Origin: SHZI01 sp038214295
Lineage (GTDB): Bacteria > Pseudomonadota > Gammaproteobacteria > Steroidobacterales > GCA-2729495
Assembly (NCBI GenBank): GCA_038214295.1
Contig: JBBQSA010000009.1
Location: 13,665 to 77,664, forward strand
Direction of reading: 5' to 3'
DNA length: 64,000 nucleotides
Shown: positions 34,988-42,357 of the stretch, one piece after another
How positions within the stretch are numbered: the stretch's first letter is position 1
How the letters are laid out: each line of letters begins with the position of its first letter
Made by a program: the position numbers and the translations under genes
The notes under the pieces: model-generated
What the model was told of the DNA's origin: nothing
The model's database searches: none
Seen by the model: only the letters and a program-made list of their open reading frames with translations

Positions 34988-35749
34988 TCAGCGGGGCGGC
35001 AACGGGACAAAAGCACTCGTCCGGCGGATGTAGTCCTGGTACTCGGGGCGACGAGAGGCGATGTCCTTCTCAGTCAGGGCCACGCCGGACACCTTGAGGA
35101 GCAGGAACGTGAGCAGCGCAGGACCGAAGCAGGTCCACCAGGCGCCCCCTGCGGCGGCGATCAGCCAGAGGCTCCACCACATGAGCGTCTCGCCGAAGTA
35201 GTTGGGGTGGCGGCTGTAGCGCCACAGGCCCTGGTTCATGACGGCGCGCCCGGCGTCGGGCCGCTGCTGGAAACGCGCCATCTGGAAGTCGGCGATACCC
35301 TGGAGCAGGAAACCGGCGAGCCACAGCAGCGTGGCGGCCAGGTCCACGGGGCCGAGAGGCCCGGAGTCCAGCGTGGCGCCGAAGAGCGGCGCCGCGATGA
35401 TCCAGGCGAGCAGGGCCTGGAGCGCAAAGACGAGATAAAGGCTCTTGAACGCGAAACGCGGCTCGTTGCGGGCCCGGATCTCCCGGTAGCGACGGTCTTC
35501 CGGCTTGCCCCGGCTGCGCCAGAGGATGTGAAGCGCGAGCCGGCCCGCCCAGAGGACGGCGAGCAGCACCGCCAGCGCGCCGCGCGGGCTGCCGTCCGCC
35601 TGCAGCAGCCAGGTCACGCCGGCGGCAGCGACGGCGAGACCCCAGAACACGTCGACGATCGCCACATTGCGCAACGGGAGGCTGATCAGCCACGCCGCGA
35701 ACATGAGTCCTGCGGTGGTCGCGAGGCCCGATAGCGCCAGCGGCAACAT
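34988..35749 (-). CDS. DUF1295 / steroid 5-alpha-reductase-like membrane protein
   Basis: A 253-residue integral membrane protein with about 7 helices. It has 'VDVFWGLAVAAAGV' and 'GLWRYSRHPNYFGETLMWW', the RHPNY(F)GE signature of the DUF1295/ICMT/5-alpha-reductase superfamily, and ends 'KDIASRRPEYQDYIRRTSAF'. Members are thought to reduce double bonds or methylate lipids. It sits 7 bases after the CFA-like methyltransferase gene, so it is likely an enzyme in the same lipid pathway. ATG 35749 gives the natural start; longer in-frame starts overlap the methyltransferase gene. Confidence 0.88.
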   Translation of the reverse strand: MLPLALSGLATTAGLMFAAWLISLPLRNVAIVDVFWGLAVAAAGVTWLLQADGSPRGALAVLLAVLWAGRLALHILWRSRGKPEDRRYREIRARNEPRFAFKSLYLVFALQALLAWIIAAPLFGATLDSGPLGPVDLAATLLWLAGFLLQGIADFQMARFQQRPDAGRAVMNQGLWRYSRHPNYFGETLMWWSLWLIAAAGGAWWTCFGPALLTFLLLKVSGVALTEKDIASRRPEYQDYIRRTSAFVPLPPR

Positions 35750-35756
35750 CCCGTGA

Positions 35757-36785
35757 TTATCGGCTGAAACGGTAGTGGGCCACCAGCCATTCGGTGCCCC
35801 CCGCGTAGCCGAAGAGTTCCGCCACGGCCATGAAGAACATCCGCCAGCGCTGGAACCAGCGGGCCGCCTCCGCCGGGCCGTAGGCTCCCGCCAGCACGGC
35901 CATGACCGCGTCACGCTCCCGGTCCTGGTTGGCGAGCCAGTCGTTGGCCGTGCGCTCGTAGTGGGTGCCGGACACCCGCCACTGCTCCTCCAGCGCCAGG
36001 TGCTCCTGGAAGTGCAGCAGCGTGCTCTCGGCGGGCATCAGGCCGCCGGTGAAGAAATAGCGGGCCATCCAGTCCGAGTCGCCGTCCACGGTAAAGGGGT
36101 ACATCAGGGACCGGTGGCAGAAGATGTGCACGAAGAGCTTGCCACCGGGCACAAGCCAGCCCGCGATGCGCTCCATCAGGGTGGCGTAGTTGCGCATGTG
36201 CTCGAACATTTCCACGGAGACCACCCGGTCGAAGCGCTCACCGGTCGTAAAGACATTCGCATCCGCCGTGATGACCGCCACGTTACCGAGCCCGCGCTCC
36301 CGGGCCTGCCCCAGGATGAACTCCCGCTGGGACGCGGAGTTGGACACCGCGGTGATCCGGCTCCGCGGGTACCGGGCGGCCATCCACAAGGTCAGCGAGC
36401 CCCAGCCGCAACCGAGCTCGAGAACGCGCTGCCCGTCTGCCAGCCTGGCGCGCTCGGCGGTCAGCCTCAGCATGGCCTCCTCCGCCTCGCAGAGTGTCCG
36501 GGCACCGTCGCCATACCAGCAGCAGCTGTACTTCAGGTGGGGGCCGAGAACCCGCTGGAAGAAGGCTGCCGGCACCTCGTAGTGCTGCTCGTTGGCCTTG
36601 CCGGTCTCGATGGCCACCGGGCTCCGGCGCAGGTCGGCGAGGCGCCTGCGGAACGTCTCGAACTCGGCCTCGCCCCGGTCCGCGCTCTCGCTGGCGAGCC
36701 GCGCGGCCATCAGCCGGCGCATGCCAAGACGGGTGAGGCTGTCGGGCACGAGGCCCCGTTCGCACAGGTCGATCAGCAGACTCAC
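35757..36785 (-). CDS. CFA-synthase-like SAM methyltransferase (short form)
   Basis: A 342-residue SAM methyltransferase of the cyclopropane-fatty-acid synthase superfamily. SAM motif: 'VLELGCGWGSLTLWMAARYP'; then 'VVSVEMFEHMRNY' and 'TGGLMPAESTLLHFQEHL'. Compared with the 426-residue CFA synthase at 39666, it lacks the N-terminal lipid-binding domain. Related proteins methylate or desaturate phospholipid acyl chains (e.g. methyltransferases in 10-methyl or furan fatty acid synthesis). Its start overlaps the stop of the SnoaL-like gene by 4 bases. Confidence 0.88.
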   Translation of the reverse strand: MSLLIDLCERGLVPDSLTRLGMRRLMAARLASESADRGEAEFETFRRRLADLRRSPVAIETGKANEQHYEVPAAFFQRVLGPHLKYSCCWYGDGARTLCEAEEAMLRLTAERARLADGQRVLELGCGWGSLTLWMAARYPRSRITAVSNSASQREFILGQARERGLGNVAVITADANVFTTGERFDRVVSVEMFEHMRNYATLMERIAGWLVPGGKLFVHIFCHRSLMYPFTVDGDSDWMARYFFTGGLMPAESTLLHFQEHLALEEQWRVSGTHYERTANDWLANQDRERDAVMAVLAGAYGPAEAARWFQRWRMFFMAVAELFGYAGGTEWLVAHYRFSR

Positions 36786-37462
36786 GGGACCGCTGTCCCG
36801 GCGGAAGCGGCAGCGGAGTCCCGGGCGCCGCTCTCGACGGCGCCCCGCACCCGGCGGATCACGCTGCCAATAACCGGCAACTGCTCGTACAGGCCGGTGC
36901 CTGCATCCCAGAAGTCCTTGTGGATCAGCACCCGGCCCTCTCCGTCGAAGCGGAACTGGGTAACCCCGTAGGACACGACCGCCTTGCCCCCGTTGACGCC
37001 GTCGGCGGCCACCGTCATCCGCCAGCGCACGTACCAGTCCGTCCCGGCGGGCGCCCGCTCGAGGAACTCGACCTTCAGCAGGCGGGCACGCTCAATGGTG
37101 TGCAGAAAGTAGGCCTCGATCCGTCCGGCGCCGTCAATGCCGACCAGCGTGTCGTTCAGGTAGGCCTCCGGCGCATAGACGATAGCCGTCTGCGCCCGGA
37201 CAGAGTCGGCGCTCATACCATCGAAGTAGCGCTGGACATTATCGAAGGCGCGACCCTCCAGCGCGGAGCCCGCCTCCAGCGTCACCGCGAGCGGCGCGGT
37301 GCGGGCCAGGGCCCGCTCGTAGGACGCGTTCAACTCGGGCAATGGCGTGGGCGGCCTTCCACAGCCGGTCAGGACCACTGCCAGTGCAACCCCCAGCGCT
37401 ACCGCCGGGGCGGCTTTCAGCGCGACCACCCAGTGGCGGCGAGATCCGTAATATATGTCCAC
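36782..37462 (-). CDS. SnoaL/NTF2-like lipoprotein
   Basis: A 226-residue protein: leader 'AAPAVALGVALAVVLTGC' with lipobox LTGC, then an NTF2-fold domain ('VQRYFDGMSADSVRAQTAIV', 'YVRWRMTV', 'GVTQFRFDGEGRVLIHKDFW'). SnoaL-like proteins with DFWD-type tails accompany CFA-type genes in many proteobacteria; a precise role is not established. It is the first gene of the leftward run and faces the FAD oxidoreductase operon over a 152-base gap. Confidence 0.8.
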   Translation of the reverse strand: MDIYYGSRRHWVVALKAAPAVALGVALAVVLTGCGRPPTPLPELNASYERALARTAPLAVTLEAGSALEGRAFDNVQRYFDGMSADSVRAQTAIVYAPEAYLNDTLVGIDGAGRIEAYFLHTIERARLLKVEFLERAPAGTDWYVRWRMTVAADGVNGGKAVVSYGVTQFRFDGEGRVLIHKDFWDAGTGLYEQLPVIGSVIRRVRGAVESGARDSAAASAGTAVP

Positions 37463-37614
37463 CTGCGTACACCCCGTCTGCCAACGGCCATCCGGCCCTG
37501 ACAGAGCGTATATAGTTTCCCGCCGCGCTGGCTACTGGCGCCGGCTGCATCCAGATGCCGCCCGCCAGCGATACCTGCAGCTCGGTTCGGAAGAACAGCA
37601 GGAAGGCCGGAGCA

Positions 37615-38925
37615 GTGCGGGTTGCGATCATCGGTACCGGGATATCCGGTCTCTACGTTGCCCGCGAGCTGGCCAACCGATGCGACCTCACGCTCTTCGA
37701 GGCGGCAAGCCACGCGGGGGGCCACAGCAACACCGTCGAAGTCACGATGGACGGGCAGCGCCTCGCCATAGACACGGGCTTCATCGTCTTCAATGAAGGG
37801 ACCTACCCGGGTTTCACCGCCCTGCTACGGGACCTTGGAGTCCCCTTCCAGCCGAGCGACATGAGCTTCAGCTTCCGCTGCGGCCATTCCGGCCTCGAGT
37901 ACCGGGGCGACAACAGCTTCGATGCGCTGTTTGCCCAGCGGCGGAACGCCTTGCGGCCGGCCTTCTACAGGATGTTGCGGGACATCCTGCGCTTCAACCA
38001 GCTGGGTGACGCGCTGGTGGCCGCGGCCCCGGCGGTGACCCTTGGCGAATTCCTGGCCGAGAGAAACTTCCGCGGCGGCATGGTGGAGAACTACCTGCTG
38101 CCCATGGCCGGTGCCATCTGGTCGGCGGAGCCTGAGCGGATCCTGGCCTTTCCCGCGAGCCACTTCGGCCGGTTCTTCCGCAACCACGGGCTGCTGCAGG
38201 TGGATGGCCGGCCCCAGTGGCTGACCGTGACCGGCGGGTCCCGGGAATACGTGCGCGCAATGCTCCGGCCACTGAAGGACCGGCTGCTCCTCGACACGCC
38301 AGTGGAGTGGGTTTTGCGCCAGGCGGACAGGGTAATCGTGAAAGCACGCGGGCGGCCCGCCGCCGACTACGACCAGGTTGTCCTGGCCTGCCACAGCGAT
38401 CAGGCGCTGGCCCTGCTCAGGGATCCGGCCGACGCGGAGCGCGAGGTGCTGGGCGCCATCGGCTTCCGGGACAACGACGCTGTCCTGCACACCGATGCCC
38501 GGCTTCTGCCCCGGCGACGACGCGCCTGGGCCTCCTGGAACTACCACCGGCACCCCGGAGCCGCACCCGACCGGGTATCCGTCACCTACAACCTGACTCG
38601 CCTGCAGAGCCTGCCCTCTCGCCGGCAGTTCCTGGTGACGCTCAACGACGACGGCGCCATCGATCCGCGCACGATCCTGCATCGACAGACCTACAGCCAC
38701 CCGGTCTTCGACGCAGCAAGTCTCCATGCCCAGGACCGGCGTGCCGAGATCAATGGCGTCAACCGTACCTGGTACTGCGGCGCCTACTGGGGCTATGGCT
38801 TCCACGAGGATGGCGTGCAGAGCGCCATCACGGTGTGCAATGCTCTGGCGCAGCGGGCAGGCCACCGCGTGCGGCCGGACGCAGAGGCGAAGGATGCACA
38901 GCTGTATCTATCAGGGACGCGTTAG
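37615..38925 (+). CDS. FAD-dependent amine-oxidase-type oxidoreductase of the CFA locus
   Basis: A 436-residue flavoprotein. It has the N-terminal FAD motif 'VAIIGTGISGLYVARELAN', 'GGHSNTVEV', and the signature 'WNYHRHP' and 'GVNRTWYCGAYWGYGFHEDG' of the FAD/NAD(P)-binding proteins found beside DUF1365 and CFA genes. A related flavoprotein (UfaD) desaturates methylated fatty acids in furan fatty acid synthesis in Rhodobacter; the same reaction here is inference. Start GTG 37615 has GGAAGG upstream. The next gene starts within its last 32 bases. Confidence 0.85.
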   Translation: MRVAIIGTGISGLYVARELANRCDLTLFEAASHAGGHSNTVEVTMDGQRLAIDTGFIVFNEGTYPGFTALLRDLGVPFQPSDMSFSFRCGHSGLEYRGDNSFDALFAQRRNALRPAFYRMLRDILRFNQLGDALVAAAPAVTLGEFLAERNFRGGMVENYLLPMAGAIWSAEPERILAFPASHFGRFFRNHGLLQVDGRPQWLTVTGGSREYVRAMLRPLKDRLLLDTPVEWVLRQADRVIVKARGRPAADYDQVVLACHSDQALALLRDPADAEREVLGAIGFRDNDAVLHTDARLLPRRRRAWASWNYHRHPGAAPDRVSVTYNLTRLQSLPSRRQFLVTLNDDGAIDPRTILHRQTYSHPVFDAASLHAQDRRAEINGVNRTWYCGAYWGYGFHEDGVQSAITVCNALAQRAGHRVRPDAEAKDAQLYLSGTR

Positions 38926-39652
38926 CCACCGGCGGTTCACGCCGGTCCGCCACAAGTTCGGCTACGACCTCTTCATGCTCTACCTGGACCTGGCGGAACT
39001 GCCAGGCCTGTTCGACCCCTACTGGCTCTGGTCCGCCCGGTCACCCGCGCCCGCCCGTTTCTGTCGCGAAGATCACTACGGCGACCCGGCAGTGCCGCTG
39101 GACGAGAGCATCCGCGACCTAGTGGCTACCGAGGCCGGCTTCCGGCCCACGGGTGCTATCCGGCTGCTCACTCACCTGCGCTACTTTGGCTACGGCTTCA
39201 ACCCGCTCTCCGCCTTCTACTGCCACGCATCCAGCGGCGAGCTCGAGGCGGTCGTACTCGAGGTCAGCAATATGCCGTGGCGGGAAATGCACCCTTACGT
39301 GCTGACCCGCGGCGAGCCGATCGCCAACGGGGGCTTCAAGTTCAACTTCGCCAAGGCCTTCCACGTATCCCCGTTCCTGCCGATGGACATGGAGTACCGC
39401 TGCCGGCTGGCGCCCCCGGGGCCACGCCTCGCACTGGCACTGGAAAACTGGCGGCGGGGCGCCCGCGCTTTCGATGCCCACCTGGACTTCCGGCGCGTGC
39501 CCGTCACGTCCCGGTCGCTGGCCCGGGTGCTGGCGACCGATCCCCTCGTGACACTGCGCGTTACAAGCCTGATTCACTGGCAGGCGCTGCGACTGTGGCG
39601 CAAGCGGGCGCCGGTGTACGATCATCAACCAGCAAACGACAGCGCCCAGTGA
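38894..39652 (+). CDS. DUF1365 protein
   Basis: A 252-residue DUF1365 protein: 'YQGRVSHRRFTPVRHKFGY', 'FGYGFNPLSAFYC' and 'KFNFAKAFHVSPFLPMDM' are the family's defining blocks. The family nearly always lies between the FAD oxidoreductase and a CFA synthase, as here, and is probably part of the lipid modification; its reaction is unknown. ATG 38894 starts inside the oxidoreductase gene (32-base overlap). Confidence 0.93.
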   Translation: MHSCIYQGRVSHRRFTPVRHKFGYDLFMLYLDLAELPGLFDPYWLWSARSPAPARFCREDHYGDPAVPLDESIRDLVATEAGFRPTGAIRLLTHLRYFGYGFNPLSAFYCHASSGELEAVVLEVSNMPWREMHPYVLTRGEPIANGGFKFNFAKAFHVSPFLPMDMEYRCRLAPPGPRLALALENWRRGARAFDAHLDFRRVPVTSRSLARVLATDPLVTLRVTSLIHWQALRLWRKRAPVYDHQPANDSAQ

Positions 39653-39665
39653 ACGACATAGCCCC

Positions 39666-40946
39666 GTGAACGACCTGGAAGACGTCCTCGACGAGGACAT
39701 CACCGCCAACCCGGCGGCAGCGGCCGCCGGACTGCCGGTGCGCCTTGCCCGCCGCGGTGTGCACGACGTGCTCGCCTCCCTCCGGCTCGGCCGGCTGCAG
39801 GTGACCGATCCCCTCGGGAACCGGACCTTCGGCCCCGCAACCGGCAAACCCGCTATCGCGGTCCGGATTACCGACCCCACGACCTATCTGGACATCGCTA
39901 CCGGCGGCACCATTGGCGCGGCCGAGGCCTACATGCAGGGCAAGTGGAGCGTCTCGGACCTCGCCGGCGTGGTGCGCCTGCTGGTGCGGGACCGGGAGGT
40001 CATGAACCGCCTGGAAACCGGCATGGCGCGCGTCGGCGGCGCACTGCTGAAGGTCGCGCACTGGTATCACCGCAACACGCGGGCCGGCAGCCGCCGGAAC
40101 ATTCACGCCCACTACGACCTCGGCAACGAGCTCTTCCAGCTGTTCCTCGATCCCACGATGATGTACTCGTCGGCGGTCTTTCCCCGGACTGATGCGTCCC
40201 TCGAAGAAGCGTCGGTCCACAAGCTCGACCTGATCTGCCAGAAGCTCGACCTGAAGCCGGACGACCACTTGCTGGAGATAGGCACCGGCTGGGGCGGCCT
40301 CGCGCTACACGCGGCGGCAAACTACGGGTGCCGGGTCACGACCACGACGATATCGCGCAACCAGTACGAGTTTGCCACCGAGCGCGTCCGCAAGGCCGGG
40401 CTGGGTGAACGCGTTACCGTCATCAGCAAGGACTACCGCGACCTCACCGGCGACTTCGACAAGCTGGTCTCGGTCGAGATGATCGAGGCCGTGGGCTTAA
40501 GCTTCCTGGACAGCTACTTCCGGATCTGCAGCGAGCGCCTGAAGCCTGCCGGGCGCATGCTGCTGCAGTCGATCACGATCGCCGACCGGAACTTCGAGCA
40601 GGCCCGGCACTCTGTCGACTTCATCCAGAAATACATTTTCCCCGGGGGCGCCCTGCCCTCCTGCGGCGCGCTGCTGGCGTCGATCGGCCGCGTTACCGAC
40701 CTGCAGCTTACGGACCTGCACGACATCGGCAGCGACTACGCCCGGACGCTGCACATCTGGCGCGAGCGCTTCATGCAGCGCCTGCCGGACGTGCGCCGGC
40801 TCGGCTATCCCGACGAGTTCATTCGCAGGTGGGAGTGGTACCTGGCCTACTGCGAAGGCGGCTTCCTGGAGCGGGCGATCAGCGCCGTCCAGGTGGTTTT
40901 TGACAAACCCGACTGCCGCTTGCAAGCGGAGAGGTGTGTGTTATGA
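39666..40946 (+). CDS. cfa: Cyclopropane-fatty-acyl-phospholipid synthase
   Basis: A 426-residue SAM enzyme that adds a methylene bridge to unsaturated acyl chains of membrane phospholipids. It has an N-terminal lipid-binding domain (~1-130), then 'HYDLGNELFQLFLDPTMMYS', SAM motif 'LLEIGTGWGGLALHAA', 'VSVEMIEAVG' and 'FIQKYIFPGGALPS'. The conserved Cys of 'MYSSAVF' is replaced by Ser/Ala ('MYSCAYF' in E. coli). Start GTG 39666; the stop overlaps the next start in ATGA. Confidence 0.93.
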   Translation: MNDLEDVLDEDITANPAAAAAGLPVRLARRGVHDVLASLRLGRLQVTDPLGNRTFGPATGKPAIAVRITDPTTYLDIATGGTIGAAEAYMQGKWSVSDLAGVVRLLVRDREVMNRLETGMARVGGALLKVAHWYHRNTRAGSRRNIHAHYDLGNELFQLFLDPTMMYSSAVFPRTDASLEEASVHKLDLICQKLDLKPDDHLLEIGTGWGGLALHAAANYGCRVTTTTISRNQYEFATERVRKAGLGERVTVISKDYRDLTGDFDKLVSVEMIEAVGLSFLDSYFRICSERLKPAGRMLLQSITIADRNFEQARHSVDFIQKYIFPGGALPSCGALLASIGRVTDLQLTDLHDIGSDYARTLHIWRERFMQRLPDVRRLGYPDEFIRRWEWYLAYCEGGFLERAISAVQVVFDKPDCRLQAERCVL

Positions 40947-41662
40947 AACGTTCAGCGTTACGGATTCCCGGGTTCGGCGCCGTGCTCGCGGCGTGTGGCG
41001 TGCTGGCCGCGTGCGCGCCTGGGACGCCACTGATCAACCCGGACAAGACCTACGACGGCATGGTGGCGGTGCACGACTCGGGCCTCAAGGAGGCCTGGGT
41101 GAAACCCGACATCGACCTGAGCCGTTACCGCCGGATCCTGCTGCTGCCGATCGAGGTGCAATTCCGCGCAGTTCGCCCGGTTCCCGCCGGAATGTCCTAC
41201 CGGTCGGAGGACCGGGAGTTCCCGATCCGCCCGGTTGACCAGCAGCGGCTCGTGGCCACGGTGACTGATATCTTTCGCGAGGAGCTGGCGAAGAGCCAGC
41301 ACCTGACGCTGACCACGGAGGCCGGCCCGGACGTGCTCATTGTCCGGACGTCGCTGCTCGACATCGTGTCGAAGGTTCCGCCCGAGATGCCGGGCCGCAA
41401 CGAGATCTTCCTGGACGAGGTGGGCGCGGCCACGCTGGTGCTGCAGCTGCAGGACTCCTTAAGTGGCGAAACGCTGGCGCGGGCTGTCGACCGCCGGGCC
41501 GCCGACCCCGTGGACATCCTCGGCACCAACGTGTCCCGGGTGACATCGGTGACCGCCTGGAGCGAAGTGCGCCGGGTCGCGCGCCGCTGGGCGAGCCTCA
41601 TCACCCTGCGCATCGACCAGCTGCACGCCCGCGGCCCGACTGCCGGTCAGCCGTCTGGCTAA
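40943..41662 (+). CDS. DUF3313 lipoprotein
   Basis: A 239-residue lipoprotein (lipobox LAAC) of the DUF3313 family, recognised by 'SRYRRILLLPIEVQF', 'QLQDSLSGETLARAVDRR' and 'SEVRRVARRWASLITLRID'. Its role is unknown; in CFA-type loci it may handle lipids at the outer membrane. ATG 40943 overlaps the CFA stop by 4 bases with GGAGAGG upstream, so the start is firm. Confidence 0.88.
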   Translation: MKRSALRIPGFGAVLAACGVLAACAPGTPLINPDKTYDGMVAVHDSGLKEAWVKPDIDLSRYRRILLLPIEVQFRAVRPVPAGMSYRSEDREFPIRPVDQQRLVATVTDIFREELAKSQHLTLTTEAGPDVLIVRTSLLDIVSKVPPEMPGRNEIFLDEVGAATLVLQLQDSLSGETLARAVDRRAADPVDILGTNVSRVTSVTAWSEVRRVARRWASLITLRIDQLHARGPTAGQPSG

Positions 41663-42341
41663 CGCTCCGGCAGGCCAGAGAACAGGCCGGAGGGCTGGCC
41701 AGCCGGCCCGACGCCTCCGGCGCCACGCCCTGCTGCTGCTGGCGACGGTCGGGCTGGCCGGGGTTGCCTGGCTGGCCGGACCGGCGGCCGGGGCCGGGGA
41801 TCGCCTGAGCCTTGCAACGGCCTGGCTGTGCTTCGCGCTGCTCGCGGCAGCACTGGCTCTCGGCCCCCGGGAAGCCCTGCGTTCCGGCCGGCCGGTGCTT
41901 AACAACCCCCTCCGCCGGGATCTCGGCATCTGGGCGGCGGTCGCGGGTCTCGTGCATCTCGTGGCAGCCACCGTCGAAGTGATGCAGCCGGCGTACTTTC
42001 GCGCCTACGTCACCGGCCCGATGGACGCGCCGCTGCCCGCCTTCACGGGCTGGATTTCCACGCCGGGCATCGTGGCCGGCTACCTGGTGGGACTGCTGTT
42101 CCTCGTGCTGCTCGGCCTGTCCAACGACTGGAGCCTGCGGCGGCTGGGAGCGGCGCGCTGGAAGCGGGCCCAGGGTGCCTCGACGCTCGCCCTGTACCTG
42201 ACGGTCGCCCACGGCATCGTCTTCCAGGTGCTCGAGGGCCGGACCGGCGGCTGGCTGACTGCCCTCGTGGTGGTATCGGCAGCGATTCTCGTCCTCCGGC
42301 ACCGGGCACGGCGCGCCGTGGCGGCCAACTCCGGCGAGTAG
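41655..42341 (+). CDS. Ferric-reductase-like membrane protein, non-canonical start
   Basis: Continuous membrane-protein coding from the end of the DUF3313 gene to 42341: 'ARRLRRHALLLLATVGLAG', 'LCFALLAAALALGPREAL', 'NNPLRRDLGIWAAVAGLVHL', 'YLTVAHGIVFQVLEG'. About five to six helices and the 'RRDLGIWA...HL' layout resemble ferric-reductase-like transmembrane domains (YedZ/MsrQ type heme b proteins). No ATG, GTG or TTG exists before GTG 41895, which would cut off two helices. A CTG at 41655, overlapping the previous stop, would give a natural 228-residue protein. The start is therefore uncertain. Confidence 0.65.
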   Translation: MANAPAGQRTGRRAGQPARRLRRHALLLLATVGLAGVAWLAGPAAGAGDRLSLATAWLCFALLAAALALGPREALRSGRPVLNNPLRRDLGIWAAVAGLVHLVAATVEVMQPAYFRAYVTGPMDAPLPAFTGWISTPGIVAGYLVGLLFLVLLGLSNDWSLRRLGAARWKRAQGASTLALYLTVAHGIVFQVLEGRTGGWLTALVVVSAAILVLRHRARRAVAANSGE

Positions 42342-42357
42342 CGGCGGGGGCTGGCGT

